Assembly (NCBI GenBank): GCA_963820495.1
Contig: CAWGAF010000001.1
Location: 1,302,001-1,366,000 of the forward strand
Source: JBBIPA01 sp963820495
GTDB lineage: Bacteria; Chloroflexota; Dehalococcoidia; GIF9; UBA5629
Direction: 5' to 3'
Length of the DNA: 64,000 nt
The position numbers were made by a program, and so were the translations under genes. Positions 1 to 9,649 of the stretch are shown piece by piece; position 1 is the first letter of the stretch, and every line of letters starts with the position of its first letter. The notes beneath the pieces were generated by a model, which worked only from the letters and a program-made list of their open reading frames with translations, made no database searches and was not told the origin of the DNA.

Positions 1-10
1 AAGACCTCAT
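1..10 (-). CDS. Start of a further hdr-type gene (partial, runs off window)
   Basis: Only the first three codons (Met-Arg-Ser) are inside the window. The ATG overlaps the TGA stop of the upstream hdrC-like gene in an ATGA arrangement, and an AGGAGG motif lies about 6 nt before it within the end of hdrC. In related operons an hdrB-type CCG-domain subunit commonly follows hdrC, but nothing of that domain can be seen here, so the identity is a guess from context. Confidence 0.4.
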
Positions 11-579
11 CGTATACCTCCTGTCTTTTGCATTGCCTCGACCTTGTTCACAATAGCGGCAATTTCTCGAGCCTTTACTTTCTTAGGTGGGAAAATGGGC
101 ATAAGACCGCGGATTACAAGTGCCCAAGCCACAGGCAAATTTCGAAAAGCTAAAAAAATATTCGTTGTAAGGTAAAATTTAAGCGCCATACCAAATTCCC
201 AAATCCGCCCTCGCCTTGACGAATCACGAAGGCTCTTAAATAGAGCCAGAGTTGGCGTTTTTGGTTTGTACCCTGCGCGCTCTGCAATGGACTCGACAGC
301 ATGTATCAGTTGAGCTGGCTTGATATCTCTAGGGCACCGAACTGTGCACAAGTAACAGGTAACGCAGTGGAATGCGGAGGCACTCGAAAGTACCTTGTCC
401 CGCTTGCCGGCTCGAATCATGGCGATTATTCGGCGCGGTGGATACTCCCAATATTCAACCGTGGTACAAGAACCGCTACATACCCCGCATTGAATACATT
501 CGTTAATCTTCTCACCGCCGGGCTCGGCTGCAACCTCATCGACGAATGTTTTGGCTCCTCTTATTGTTGTTGTTTCCAT
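7..579 (-). CDS. hdrC: Heterodisulfide reductase subunit C-like iron-sulfur protein
   Basis: A 190-residue electron-transfer protein with two [4Fe-4S] motifs, CIQCGVCSGSC near residue 28 and CVTCYLCTVRCP near residue 72. This is the arrangement of HdrC, which relays electrons between the flavoprotein HdrA and the catalytic HdrB. The rest is helical and basic, with a hydrophobic stretch around residues 140-165. The ATG follows a GGAGAG ribosome site. It lies 35 nt downstream of the hdrA-like gene in the same direction and overlaps the next gene by ATGA, so the three are surely co-transcribed. HdrC-like proteins occur outside methanogens in flavin-based bifurcation or quinone-linked complexes; the partner here is unknown. 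Confidence 0.88.
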   Translation of the reverse strand: METTTIRGAKTFVDEVAAEPGGEKINECIQCGVCSGSCTTVEYWEYPPRRIIAMIRAGKRDKVLSSASAFHCVTCYLCTVRCPRDIKPAQLIHAVESIAERAGYKPKTPTLALFKSLRDSSRRGRIWEFGMALKFYLTTNIFLAFRNLPVAWALVIRGLMPIFPPKKVKAREIAAIVNKVEAMQKTGGIR

Positions 580-614
580 CGGGTACTCTCCTTTCGTGGG
601 TTCTTATCGAAACC

Positions 615-3600
615 TTACACGAGTATTCCTTCGATTTGTGCCATTATTTCTTCGGTTGTGTAGTGTTTATGCTTGATAGCACTGCTGGGGCAGGAAGCAA
701 CGCAGGCACCACAACCTTTACAAAGGGCGTCGTTAATTCGTGATACTTTCTCCTCCTCGAGGAAAGAGATAGCGCTATAAGGACAGAGCAGGTTGCAAAT
801 CCTGCAGCCAGAACATTTTTCTTCGTCAATCACTGCTGTGGTTGCTTCCGTTTCCACTTTGCCCTTGCTGATTACGGCAAGAACCCTGGCTGCTGCGGCA
901 GAAGCCTGTGCTACTGTGTCCGGGATATCCTTCGGGCCCTGGCAGCAACCGACAACAAAGATGCCATCGGTCATAGTGGCTACTGGATCAAGCTTGGGAT
1001 GTCTTTCGATGAAGAAGCCTCCGGCACCGCAACTGATATTGAACATCCTGGCAACTTCGAGGGCATCCTTTTGCGGCTCTAAAGCACAGCTTAGAATGAC
1101 CATATCAACTGGTAAGCGTTCCCTATCGCCCACCAAGCTGTTTTCGAATTTAACGATCAGTTTGCCTTCCTCATCAGGCGCTTCAGCTACATCTGTGACT
1201 TCACCGGGGCGACCACGATATAAAATCGTTCCCTCTTTCAATACGCGATTGTAAAATTCCTCAAAGCCTTTACCAGGACTTCTGATATCAATATAGAACT
1301 CATAAATTTCGGCTTTGGGAACATGCTCCCTGAGCAGGTGTGAGAATTTCAAGGAATACATACAACAAACCCGCGAGCAATATTCATGATGATTAATATC
1401 ACGGCTACCAACACAATGGATAATAGCAACTCGCTCCGGCTCTTTACCATTCTTAAGTAGTATCTGTCCACCAGTAGGTCCTGTGGCGTTGACTAGCCGC
1501 TCGAACTCGAGGCTGGTGATGACATTATCCAGGCGTCCGTACCCGTACTGGCGAATGACAACAGGATTGAATTCTTTATATCCTGTAGCTAGAATAATAT
1601 TTCCAACATCAACCTCAACGATTTCCTCTTTCATTTCATGGTGTACAGCATTACGTTCACATGCCTTGACACACTCCAGACATTCAGAACAGACGGCACA
1701 GTTGAGACATCGGCTAGCCTCTTCTATAGCCGTTTTTTCGTCGAAGCCCAAGTCGACCTCGGAAAATGTCCCACTTCTTTTTCCAGCGTTTAATGCTGGC
1801 ATAGCTGCCCTAGCCTTTTTCTCTACTCTTTCTTTGGGTACGTCCTTAACTCGCTCTCTTTCCTGCGGTCTTCCTTCTTTGAGGTCAGTGCCGCGCAGAT
1901 ACCGGTTGATAGAAATGGCTGCCTCTTTGCCTGCGGCAACTGCCCTGATAACGTCGGCAGGACCAGAGACCAAATCACCGCCGGCAAACACACCTTTAAT
2001 GTTAGTCTGATACGTGACTGGATCAGCAGTAACAGTCCCAGAATTGGAAAAACCCATATTTGCGGGTAGCATCGATTTATCTACTGCCTGACCAATTGCA
2101 AAAATGACATTATCGACATCCATATTAAATTCTGAGCCTTGAATAGGTACTGGACGTCTGCGTCCGGAAGCATCTGGCTCAGTCAGTTCCATCTTTATGC
2201 ACTTCATGCGCACCAGCTTACCATTCTCAGCGATTAGCTCAACCGGTGCTGCCAGGTAATGAATTTTTACGCCTTCGTGCTCCATTTCCTCGATTTCGCT
2301 GGGGATAGCCGGCATTTCGTCTCGTGATCTCCGGTAGACGATGTTCACCTCTTTGGCTCCCAGGCGTAAAGCTGTACGGGCGGCATCGACAGCGGCGTTA
2401 CCCCCGCCGATAACGGCGACCTTGTTTCCAAGCTTCACTTTCACACCGTCACTTACCTGCTTGAGGAAATCAAGAGCATGTATAGCACCTTTGCTATCTT
2501 CTCCTGGTATGCCCATCTTTTGACTCACCCAGGCGCCAGTAGCCAAGAAGATTGCCTTATACCCTTCGCTGAATAATTTGTCGAAGTCTTTTATCGGGGT
2601 ATTTGTTTTGATTTCTACTCCAAGTTCTTGCACATAGTGGATTTCATTGTCTACTATATCCTTGGGTAAACGGTACTCCGGAATGCTATATCGCAACATG
2701 CCACCAGCTTTAGGTGCTGCTTCGAAGACAGTTATTGAATACCCTTCTCTGATTAGGTCATAGGCACAAGCTATGCCAGCAGGACCAGACCCAACTACAG
2801 CCACCTTCTCTTTCTTCGTCTTTTCTATTGGCGTTGCTTTCTCACGTCCTTTTTTGAGTTCATAATCAGCCATAAATCGCTTAAGCGCTCTAATAGCTAT
2901 CGGTTGATCAACTTTGCCACGCTCACACTCGCTCTCGCAGGGATGGGTGCAAATTCTCCCACACACGCCGGCAAAAGGCATTGTTCTTCGAAGTACTTCG
3001 ATGGCTTCTTTAAATTTGCCTTGTGAGATGAGTGCCACATATCCATGTGCATTTACGCCGGCAGGACAGGTAGCCGAGCATGGTGATTTTCCCAGTTTGT
3101 CAATGACAAACGCACTGGGAACGGCCTGTGGAAATGGACGGTAGGCCGCTTTTCTTTTGTTTAAACCCATATTAAATTCCGATGGTACCGATACTGGACA
3201 TACTTTCTCACAATCTGAGCAGCCATTGCATTCGGCAATGTCAATATATCTGGGTTTCTTTCTTATCTTAACTTTGAAATTACCGATAAAACCTGATACT
3301 TCAGCTACCTCGCTGTAGCTCATTAACTCTATATAAGGATGGGAGCCTGCCAGTGTCATTTTTGGCGTGAGGATACAAGCAGAGCAGTCCAATGTTGGGA
3401 AGGTCTTATCTAGCTGGATCATGTGCCCGCCAATGCTTGGCTCCTTTTCCACCAGATACACTTTGTGCTCTGAATCAGCGATCTCTATCGCAGCTTGGAT
3501 TCCAGCAACACCGCCACCGACAACCAGAGTATTTGGGTTCACTGGGACTTCCTTGGTTTCGAGCGGTTCTTGATAGTAGACGCGCCTCACGGCTGCGCTT

Positions 3601-3962
3601 ATCAAAGCCTTGGCTTTTTCCGTTGCTTCGTCATGGTTTTCGGTAACCCAGGAAGCATGCTCGCGGATATTTGCCATTTCGAAGAGATAGGGATTTAGCC
3701 CGGCTCTCATCACTGCACGACGGAAAGTCGGCTCATGCATCTGTGGTGAACAGGATGCCACAACCACACGATTTAGCCCAAGTTCCTTGATGTCTTTCTC
3801 AATCCACTCCTGCCCCGGGCCGGAACACATAAATTTGTATTCACGGGCGATTGTGACTGAATCCAGCTTTGAGGCGAATTCAACCACTTTGGCAACGTCC
3901 ACCGTGCCTCCTATATTGGTACCGCAGTGACATACGTAAACGCCAATTTTTCTTGTTTCCAT
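615..3962 (-). CDS. hdrA: HdrA-like flavoprotein with internal GltD-like (NAD(P)H) oxidoreductase insertion
   Basis: A 1115-residue flavin and iron-sulfur protein. The N-terminal HdrA part has the CHCG motif (residue ~10), a CSGPG motif, VASCSPQMHEP (~70) and an FAD-binding GGGVAGIQAA (~148), followed by CNGCSDCEKVCPV (~245). A GltD-like module is then inserted: CSATCPAG (~296), the CGRICTHPCE iron-sulfur region, FAD motif GSGPAGIACA (~391) and NAD(P)-type motif GGGNAAVDAA (~517). HdrA sequence resumes with CLNCAVCSECLECVKAC (~755), CVGSRD and CSRVCCMYS, and ends in a two-cluster ferredoxin (CSGCRICNLLCP, CKGCGACVASCP). HdrA family proteins bifurcate electrons; the GltD-like unit suggests NAD(P)H as donor or acceptor. 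The start follows GGGAGG, and a consensus promoter lies at 4055-4083. Confidence 0.9.
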   Translation of the reverse strand: METRKIGVYVCHCGTNIGGTVDVAKVVEFASKLDSVTIAREYKFMCSGPGQEWIEKDIKELGLNRVVVASCSPQMHEPTFRRAVMRAGLNPYLFEMANIREHASWVTENHDEATEKAKALISAAVRRVYYQEPLETKEVPVNPNTLVVGGGVAGIQAAIEIADSEHKVYLVEKEPSIGGHMIQLDKTFPTLDCSACILTPKMTLAGSHPYIELMSYSEVAEVSGFIGNFKVKIRKKPRYIDIAECNGCSDCEKVCPVSVPSEFNMGLNKRKAAYRPFPQAVPSAFVIDKLGKSPCSATCPAGVNAHGYVALISQGKFKEAIEVLRRTMPFAGVCGRICTHPCESECERGKVDQPIAIRALKRFMADYELKKGREKATPIEKTKKEKVAVVGSGPAGIACAYDLIREGYSITVFEAAPKAGGMLRYSIPEYRLPKDIVDNEIHYVQELGVEIKTNTPIKDFDKLFSEGYKAIFLATGAWVSQKMGIPGEDSKGAIHALDFLKQVSDGVKVKLGNKVAVIGGGNAAVDAARTALRLGAKEVNIVYRRSRDEMPAIPSEIEEMEHEGVKIHYLAAPVELIAENGKLVRMKCIKMELTEPDASGRRRPVPIQGSEFNMDVDNVIFAIGQAVDKSMLPANMGFSNSGTVTADPVTYQTNIKGVFAGGDLVSGPADVIRAVAAGKEAAISINRYLRGTDLKEGRPQERERVKDVPKERVEKKARAAMPALNAGKRSGTFSEVDLGFDEKTAIEEASRCLNCAVCSECLECVKACERNAVHHEMKEEIVEVDVGNIILATGYKEFNPVVIRQYGYGRLDNVITSLEFERLVNATGPTGGQILLKNGKEPERVAIIHCVGSRDINHHEYCSRVCCMYSLKFSHLLREHVPKAEIYEFYIDIRSPGKGFEEFYNRVLKEGTILYRGRPGEVTDVAEAPDEEGKLIVKFENSLVGDRERLPVDMVILSCALEPQKDALEVARMFNISCGAGGFFIERHPKLDPVATMTDGIFVVGCCQGPKDIPDTVAQASAAAARVLAVISKGKVETEATTAVIDEEKCSGCRICNLLCPYSAISFLEEEKVSRINDALCKGCGACVASCPSSAIKHKHYTTEEIMAQIEGILV

Positions 3963-4054
3963 GATGGCCTCCCAATTAGTATGTTACGTTATTACAGGTC
4001 TTGGTAATTAATGTGGGTATCGTTAGAATTTATGGCACAAATTACTGGGGGTGT

Positions 4055-4083
4055 ATTATAGCTGAATCACAAAGTTTCGTCAA
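4055..4083 (-). promoter_or_regulatory. Promoter of the hdrA-hdrC operon
   Basis: Read on the minus strand, TTGACG (4083-4078) and TATAAT (4060-4055) are separated by exactly 17 nt. This is a near-perfect housekeeping-sigma promoter about 95 nt upstream of the hdrA start. The rest of the 3963-4281 intergenic region is AT-rich and otherwise holds only the divergent promoter at 4249-4257. Confidence 0.75.
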
Positions 4084-4248
4084 TATCATCCGTTTTAATA
4101 CCTGTTTTTAACCGTCTGAAATACCTAGTCCAGTAAACTAGATGTATATAGGTGAGTATTTGCCCCTATACCTTTATATTCTTTATATTAATATAGTGAA
4201 ATGCTGCTTGTTTGAGTCTATTTTTTTGAGAAAGTATTTTTTATAGTC

Positions 4249-4257
4249 TGATATAAT
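4249..4257 (+). promoter_or_regulatory. Extended -10 promoter of the response-regulator/kinase pair
   Basis: TGATATAAT matches the extended -10 consensus (TGnTATAAT). No good -35 exists at 17 nt, which fits an extended -10 promoter. It lies 25 nt before the TTG start at 4282. Upstream, around 4146-4169, is an imperfect inverted repeat (TATAGG...CCTATA) that could bind a regulator; this is speculative. Confidence 0.6.
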
Positions 4258-4281
4258 GAACAAATGTAGAGAGGGTGTTAA

Positions 4282-4947
4282 TTGAAGAAGATCAAGGTTT
4301 TGATAGCTGATGATCATGCGTTGGTTCGTGAGGGTACAAGGCGGATACTGGATCAGGAAGAGGACATAGAGGTAGTGGCAGAAGCTAGTGATGGGGATGA
4401 GGCAGTGCAATTAGCTAAGCGTTATAAGCCAGACGTGGCCATAATAGACATATCTATGCCGAAGCTCGATGGTATAGAAGCTACTAAGCAGATAAAGGCT
4501 TTATATCCAGAAATGGTGGTATTAATACTCAGTGCCTATGATGATGATCAATTTGTGTTTAGTTTGCTTGAGGCTGGTGCGGCGGGATATTTGTTGAAAA
4601 GTGTCCATGGACAGGAATTGGTTGATGCGGTTAGAGCCGTATACGCCGGTGAGTCGGTATTGCATCCATCTATTGCCAGAAAGGTATTGAGCAGGTTTGC
4701 GCGAACTCCCGGGAGGGTAGTAGAGGAACAACCTGAAGAGTTATTGAGCAAGCGAGAGGTCGCGGTATTAAAGCTGGTGACTAAGGGGCTAAGCAACAAA
4801 GAAGTAGCGGATGAACTATGTTTGAGCATACGGACGGTGCAGGGGCATGTAGGTAATATATTCAACAAGCTACGGGTTAGTTCCAGAACGGAGGCGGTAG
4901 TACAAGCCTTGAAGAAAGGTTGGGTCACTTTCGATGATGTGGCTTGA
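4282..4947 (+). CDS. NarL/FixJ-family (LuxR-type HTH) response regulator
   Basis: A 221-residue two-component regulator. The receiver domain has acidic residues D10/D11, the phosphoacceptor D56 in AIIDISMP and the conserved K106 in YLLKS. A linker leads to a C-terminal LuxR-type helix-turn-helix (about 150-215) containing LSKREVAVLKLV, SNKEVADEL and TVQGHVGNIFNKL. It starts with TTG preceded by GAGAGGGTG. The cognate kinase follows 33 nt downstream, so the pair is an operon. Target genes are unknown; the divergent hdr operon is the nearest candidate by position only. Confidence 0.92.
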   Translation: MKKIKVLIADDHALVREGTRRILDQEEDIEVVAEASDGDEAVQLAKRYKPDVAIIDISMPKLDGIEATKQIKALYPEMVVLILSAYDDDQFVFSLLEAGAAGYLLKSVHGQELVDAVRAVYAGESVLHPSIARKVLSRFARTPGRVVEEQPEELLSKREVAVLKLVTKGLSNKEVADELCLSIRTVQGHVGNIFNKLRVSSRTEAVVQALKKGWVTFDDVA

Positions 4948-4980
4948 TAGTGGCTGCTTGAAGGGATTTGAGACATACTG

Positions 4981-6915
4981 ATGGTGCAGCAAATTTCGAT
5001 AAACTGGCTGATCAGGTTTATTCGTAGGCCAGCTTTCTGGCTTGTCGTAGCTCTGCTGGTGTTTATAACATTCATGCACTACAGAGAGGAGATACAAACT
5101 CCTGTTTTTCTGGCCGAACTAATAGCTAAACTTGGTCTGACAAGGCATGCTTTTGAGCGGATACTCTACCTAGCGATTATAATCTGGTCTGGGTTTTTAT
5201 TTGAGTGGAAAGGCAGCATAGCCATTTCGCTTATTGCCCTAGCGTGTATGCTGCCCAGAGCTGCCATATTCTCACCAACTCCTCAGGATGCGTTGTTTGA
5301 AACAGGTGCCGTTTTCGTCTTAGGCAGTGCGGTAGCTTTTGCCTTTGAATCACTGCGTAAGGAGAGAGGACACCGTATCCAGCTTGCTGCCCTTAATGAG
5401 ATTGTAAGTGCTGTTTCTCAATCACTGGAGCTAGGCAAGGTGTTGAATAGCAGTGTTGATAATATTATGAATGTAATGGAGGTTAATGCTGTCTTGCTCT
5501 TCCTTCTCGAGGAGGAAACCAGTGAACTTTCACTTGCTGCCCATCAGGGAGTATCTGAGCGATTTGTCAATAGTGTAGGTAGGCTGAAATTGGGAGAAGG
5601 CTTTAATGGGATGGTTGCCCAGACCGGTGCGCCAGCGTATGTAGAAGATGCTTCCACGGATCCTAGACTGACCAAAAAAGCAGTAATAGATGAGGGCATT
5701 CGCTCAGAGTTGATTGTGCCTTTGAAATCAAAAGGGAAGGTTATGGGGACTCTCTGTGTATGTACACATAAGCGCTACGAGTTTACCAAAGACGAAGTAA
5801 AAACGTTGACAGCCATCGGAAATCAGATTGGCGTTGCTTTGGAGAATGCTAGACTTTATGAAAAAGAGCGGGAGTTTGCTGAGAAGCTGAGGATGTCTGA
5901 AGAAAGGTATCGGCAATTATTTGAGAATGCCCATGATGCTATTTGGATTAATGATATAGATGGGAATATTATCTCGGCTAATGACGCGGCTAATAGACTT
6001 GTCGGTAGCGAACTTAAGAGCCTTTCCCATACAAGTGCCAGGTCTTTGCTTTCCAAAGAGAGCCTGCGTCTGGCAAATGAAATTAGAACTAAACTGCTTC
6101 GTGGGGAGGCTGTTGTCCAGCCTTATGAGCAGAAACTGGTCATCGGGGAGGGCACTGTTAAAATTTTGAAGTTAACTACCAGTATGTTCAGGGTTGATGG
6201 AAAGCCAGTTGGTTTTCAGCATATTGCCAGAGATGTCACTCAAGAAATGCGGATGCAGGAGAATTTGCGTTTTTACTTAGAACAGGTTACTAAGGCTCAG
6301 GAAGATGAAAGAATGCGCATAGCGCGAGAGCTTCATGACGAGACCATACAGCAACTGGTTGTTCTCGCTCGAGAACTGGACATTATTGCTTCCAGTAGGG
6401 ATGGTATCTCCAAAGAGAAAGGGCAACTTCTAGAGAATTTGAGGCTGCAGGTTAATAGTTTAATGGCTGGTGTGCGCCACTTGAGCCAGGACCTACGTCC
6501 GCCAACGTTAGACCGGCTGGGCTTAGTAGCAACGCTGGAGTGGCTAGCTTCTAATGTAGAGAATCATTCCGGAATCGTTGTTAAAGTAGTAAAGCATGGC
6601 GCTGAGCGACGGCTTCGGACTGAGGCGGAGCTATTGCTGTTCCGTATTACTCAGGAAGCACTGAACAATGTTTGGCGTCATTCTCAAGCGACGCACGCCG
6701 AGTTGTTAGTGGAGTTTGAAGAAGGGAAAACTATGATAACTATTAGGGACAATGGCAAAGGGTTTGACCTTCCCTATCCAACGGACAGCTTAACCAGGCA
6801 TGGCAAATTGGGCATGGTGGGGATGAAAGAGCGTGCTGGTTTACTGGGCGGTAGCCTGGAGTTTGAGTCAAAGCCTGGTAAAGGAACTATTGTAACCGTG
6901 GAAGCGCCGGTGTGA
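4981..6915 (+). CDS. Membrane sensor histidine kinase with GAF and PAS domains (HisKA_3 type)
   Basis: A 644-residue NarX/LiaS-like kinase. The N-terminus has about three hydrophobic segments (residues ~15-35, 55-75 and 80-120), then a GAF domain (~130-290), a PAS domain (~300-420), a HisKA_3 dimerisation domain with the phosphoacceptor in RIARELHDETIQ (His ~451), and an HATPase domain with N box EALNNVWRHS, G1 DNGKGFD and G2 GMVGMKERAG. Such kinases pair with NarL-type regulators, as here. The GAF/PAS pair could sense redox, gas or a small ligand; no haem-binding signature can be asserted. It ends 33 nt before the convergent Lon-like gene. Confidence 0.92.
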   Translation: MVQQISINWLIRFIRRPAFWLVVALLVFITFMHYREEIQTPVFLAELIAKLGLTRHAFERILYLAIIIWSGFLFEWKGSIAISLIALACMLPRAAIFSPTPQDALFETGAVFVLGSAVAFAFESLRKERGHRIQLAALNEIVSAVSQSLELGKVLNSSVDNIMNVMEVNAVLLFLLEEETSELSLAAHQGVSERFVNSVGRLKLGEGFNGMVAQTGAPAYVEDASTDPRLTKKAVIDEGIRSELIVPLKSKGKVMGTLCVCTHKRYEFTKDEVKTLTAIGNQIGVALENARLYEKEREFAEKLRMSEERYRQLFENAHDAIWINDIDGNIISANDAANRLVGSELKSLSHTSARSLLSKESLRLANEIRTKLLRGEAVVQPYEQKLVIGEGTVKILKLTTSMFRVDGKPVGFQHIARDVTQEMRMQENLRFYLEQVTKAQEDERMRIARELHDETIQQLVVLARELDIIASSRDGISKEKGQLLENLRLQVNSLMAGVRHLSQDLRPPTLDRLGLVATLEWLASNVENHSGIVVKVVKHGAERRLRTEAELLLFRITQEALNNVWRHSQATHAELLVEFEEGKTMITIRDNGKGFDLPYPTDSLTRHGKLGMVGMKERAGLLGGSLEFESKPGKGTIVTVEAPV

Positions 6916-6948
6916 TTTTATTTGAGTAGGATGACTGAGTCTATAAAT

Positions 6949-9402
6949 CTACGGCTTTTTCTTTCTGTTTTTGACTTCAGGCTCAGCGAATTTCTTTAGC
7001 TTGGCTGCCATTTCTTTTAGCTGCCAGTCTACTTTATAATTGATGCTGTCCTTGGGATAAGAACCATCTTTTCTTTTCTTGCCCGCTTTTACACCAGTCA
7101 GGACTTCCAGACCCTCATCGATGGTGCTAACAGCATATATATGGAACTTACCTTCCTTTACCGCATTTATTATTTCTTGTCGTAGCATCAGGTTAGTAAC
7201 GTTCTTACGGGGTATCATTACTCCCTGGTCTCCGGTAAGTCCCTTGGTTTGGCAAACCCGGAAGAAGCCTTCGATTTTCTGATTTACCCCGCCGATAGCC
7301 TGGACTTCCCCCTTCTGATTTACCGAACCGGTAACTGCGATGTTCTGTTTTATGGGTATGTCGGATAAACTGGATACTAATGCATAGAGCTCAGTGGAAG
7401 AAGCGCTATCTCCTTCTACGCCTTCATAAGATTGTTCAAAGCAAAGACTGGCGGACAGTGATAGAGGGCTATCCTGGGCATATTTCCAGCCTAAGTAGCC
7501 GCTGAGAATAAGAATACCTTTGTCGTGTATGCTGCCGCTGAGTTGAGACTCCCTTTCAATATTGATGACGCCTCCCCGCCCCAAGAAAGTCTTGCAGGTT
7601 ATTCGTGATGGCTTGCCGAAGGTAACATCGCCTAGACTATAGACGCTGAGACCGTTAACCTGGCCTACTACGGCACCTTTGACATCTATCATTATGGTGC
7701 CACGGTCTATCATTTCCTTGATGTGCTCATAGGGCAAGTTATGGCGGAAGAACCTTTCTTCCACTGCTTTTTCTACATGGTGGGCTGATACCAAGGCTGA
7801 CTTATTTTTGCGTGACCAGTACTCTGCTTCTTGTACCAGTTCTCTGATCTGGGCGAATCTGGAAGACAATTTTTCCTGGTCGCCTACTATACGGGAGGCA
7901 TATTCCACTACCTTAGCTACGCCTGTTCGGTCAAAGTGGTGCATTTCGCACTCTTCACAGCAGCCAGCGATGAAGGCGGCGAAATGCATCATGTTTGCTT
8001 TGGTTCTATCTATCCGGAAGTCAAAGTCAGCTTTAACTTTAAAGATCTCCCAGAAATCTTCGTCGTATATAGACAGCAACTGGTAGAGCATAACGTCGCC
8101 GATCAACAATACCTTGGTGTCTATGGGCATCGGTTGTGGCCGCAGCCCCTGGGGTGCTATTAGACCTAATCCTTCCAGAGGATCTTCAATCCTTACCTCC
8201 TTGGCCTTGATGGTGCGTTTCATAGTTTGCCAGACGGCGGCATTGCTCAGTACATCCTTAGCATTTAACAGCAGGTAACCACCGTCAGCCAGATGAAAAG
8301 CTCCGGGTTTGAGCATGGTATGATCGCTAATGTAACCGCCGAAGAGGAAACGTCTTTCTACCCTGCCGAAAAGGTTGACATAGTTGGGGTTTGGTTCGAC
8401 TATGACCGGTGGTCCTTTGGTGTCACTGTTATCTACGAAAACATTTACTTGAAAGGGGATAAATGGGTCATGCCCCTGCATTAGATAGCTAGCTGGTATG
8501 CCCAAGAAGGGTTCTGCTGCCCTTTCCCTATCTTTAAACAGGCTCAAGTTGTCTTGAGTGTGCGATTGTAGATTCAATAAATACTGATGAATATTTTCCG
8601 AGTCTTTGTATTCCTGTAGCAGGCTATCAAAGAGTTGGGTTACTGTAAACCCAGCCACTGACTTATCGATATCTCTTAATTTATCCTCTGCCTTTCTCTC
8701 TAGGTCTCGTACCTTTTCGTAGGCAATCTGTAATTTTTTAAGCAGTTCATCGCGCCGTGTTTCCAGTTCCTTTTTGGTTGTTTCCTCCAAAGCCATGTAA
8801 TCTTCCTCAGAGATAGGTTTCCCATTTATTATGGGAATTATAGCCTGTCCTGCTGAGGTCACCTGGATGGAAAAGCCTTGCCGCTGCGCTTCCTCTCTCA
8901 GCTCTGAGGAGAGCTTTTGCCTCTCTGTCTGGGCATCGTCTGTAACCGATTGTCTCTCTGTCTTATATTCTTCGCTGGAGAATGTCTTCGCTAGCTCTTC
9001 TTTAAGCTTTTGCAGCAGGCTATTTATCTGGTTACGGAAAACTTTACCCTTTCCATGGGGAAGATTTGCAATCTGGGGATGGTCAGAGTCAGCAAAGTGA
9101 TAGAGGTAGCACCAGTCCTGAGGAGGTTTCAATTGCTTCAGAGCTTTCTTTTCCCTGAGGAGCTTGTCGATATGGGTTTTCACTGCTGAGGTTTTTCCTG
9201 TTCCAGTAAGTCCAGCCACATAGATGTTGTAGCCATCATGGTTTACGGATAAGCCGAATTCAATGGCTCCTATGGCTCTATCCTGACCAATAAACTCCCG
9301 TAACGGTGCCAAATCTTTGGTGCATTCGAAATCAAAGATAGCAGGGTCACAGTGCCAACGTAGTTTATCCGATGATAGCTCGTATTTTGCAGTGTTCACC
9401 AT
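6949..9402 (-). CDS. Lon-like ATP-dependent protease (AAA_32/LonB type)
   Basis: An 817-residue protease of the AAA_32/Lon-C group, which lacks the usual Lon N-terminal domain. Walker A is GLTGTGKTS at residues 64-72. A long coiled coil-rich insertion (about 150-270) follows. The C-terminal peptidase domain carries the catalytic serine in VEGDSASST (Ser ~666) and the lysine in GGVNQKIEG, the Ser-Lys dyad of Lon. The C-terminus is very basic and ends in KNRKKKP. The ATG follows a GGAG site. It stands alone with its own promoter (9498-9526). The role is probably protein quality control; substrates are unknown. Confidence 0.9.
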   Translation of the reverse strand: MVNTAKYELSSDKLRWHCDPAIFDFECTKDLAPLREFIGQDRAIGAIEFGLSVNHDGYNIYVAGLTGTGKTSAVKTHIDKLLREKKALKQLKPPQDWCYLYHFADSDHPQIANLPHGKGKVFRNQINSLLQKLKEELAKTFSSEEYKTERQSVTDDAQTERQKLSSELREEAQRQGFSIQVTSAGQAIIPIINGKPISEEDYMALEETTKKELETRRDELLKKLQIAYEKVRDLERKAEDKLRDIDKSVAGFTVTQLFDSLLQEYKDSENIHQYLLNLQSHTQDNLSLFKDRERAAEPFLGIPASYLMQGHDPFIPFQVNVFVDNSDTKGPPVIVEPNPNYVNLFGRVERRFLFGGYISDHTMLKPGAFHLADGGYLLLNAKDVLSNAAVWQTMKRTIKAKEVRIEDPLEGLGLIAPQGLRPQPMPIDTKVLLIGDVMLYQLLSIYDEDFWEIFKVKADFDFRIDRTKANMMHFAAFIAGCCEECEMHHFDRTGVAKVVEYASRIVGDQEKLSSRFAQIRELVQEAEYWSRKNKSALVSAHHVEKAVEERFFRHNLPYEHIKEMIDRGTIMIDVKGAVVGQVNGLSVYSLGDVTFGKPSRITCKTFLGRGGVINIERESQLSGSIHDKGILILSGYLGWKYAQDSPLSLSASLCFEQSYEGVEGDSASSTELYALVSSLSDIPIKQNIAVTGSVNQKGEVQAIGGVNQKIEGFFRVCQTKGLTGDQGVMIPRKNVTNLMLRQEIINAVKEGKFHIYAVSTIDEGLEVLTGVKAGKKRKDGSYPKDSINYKVDWQLKEMAAKLKKFAEPEVKNRKKKP

Positions 9403-9497
9403 GGCTCTACACTCCTATATCTTATATTACTGCTCGGGATGGATGGTTACAATTGCGTTGTATATCATACCAAAAATTGATATAAGATGCTGTGCAT

Positions 9498-9526
9498 ACT
9501 GTAGGCAACTACCATGATTTTGTCAA
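9498..9526 (-). promoter_or_regulatory. Promoter of the Lon-like protease gene
   Basis: On the minus strand TTGACA (9526-9521) is followed after 17 nt by TACAGT (9503-9498). It lies about 95 nt upstream of the ATG at 9402. Confidence 0.55.
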
Positions 9527-9560
9527 ACTACGTTGATGATGATATTGCTTGTTAACGGGA

Positions 9561-9625
9561 TTGAAAGGGGCGGCGCCCCTTTCAAAAAGTCCAGTTCCCC
9601 TCTCTCCTGGAGAAGGAGAGAGGGG
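9561..9625. repeat. Two adjacent perfect hairpin repeats
   Basis: An 11-bp stem TTGAAAGGGGC/GCCCCTTTCAA with a 3-nt loop spans 9561-9585. A second 11-bp stem, CCCCTCTCTCC/GGAGAGAGGGG with a 7-nt loop, spans 9597-9625. Both sit in the intergenic space between divergent genes, so they are not obvious terminators. The second resembles a common dispersed intergenic repeat of many bacteria; a hairpin related to the first occurs near 45632. Confidence 0.7.
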
Positions 9626-9649
9626 CAAGGGGTGAGAAGTTGATAAAAA

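Noticed and set aside
1483..2010. Long plus-strand ORF of 175 codons
   Set aside because: It lies entirely antisense to hdrA, has no start signal and a composition typical of a shadow frame.
9561..9625. Hairpins as intrinsic terminators
   Set aside because: They lie between divergently transcribed genes and lack downstream T-runs, so they are better described as repeats.
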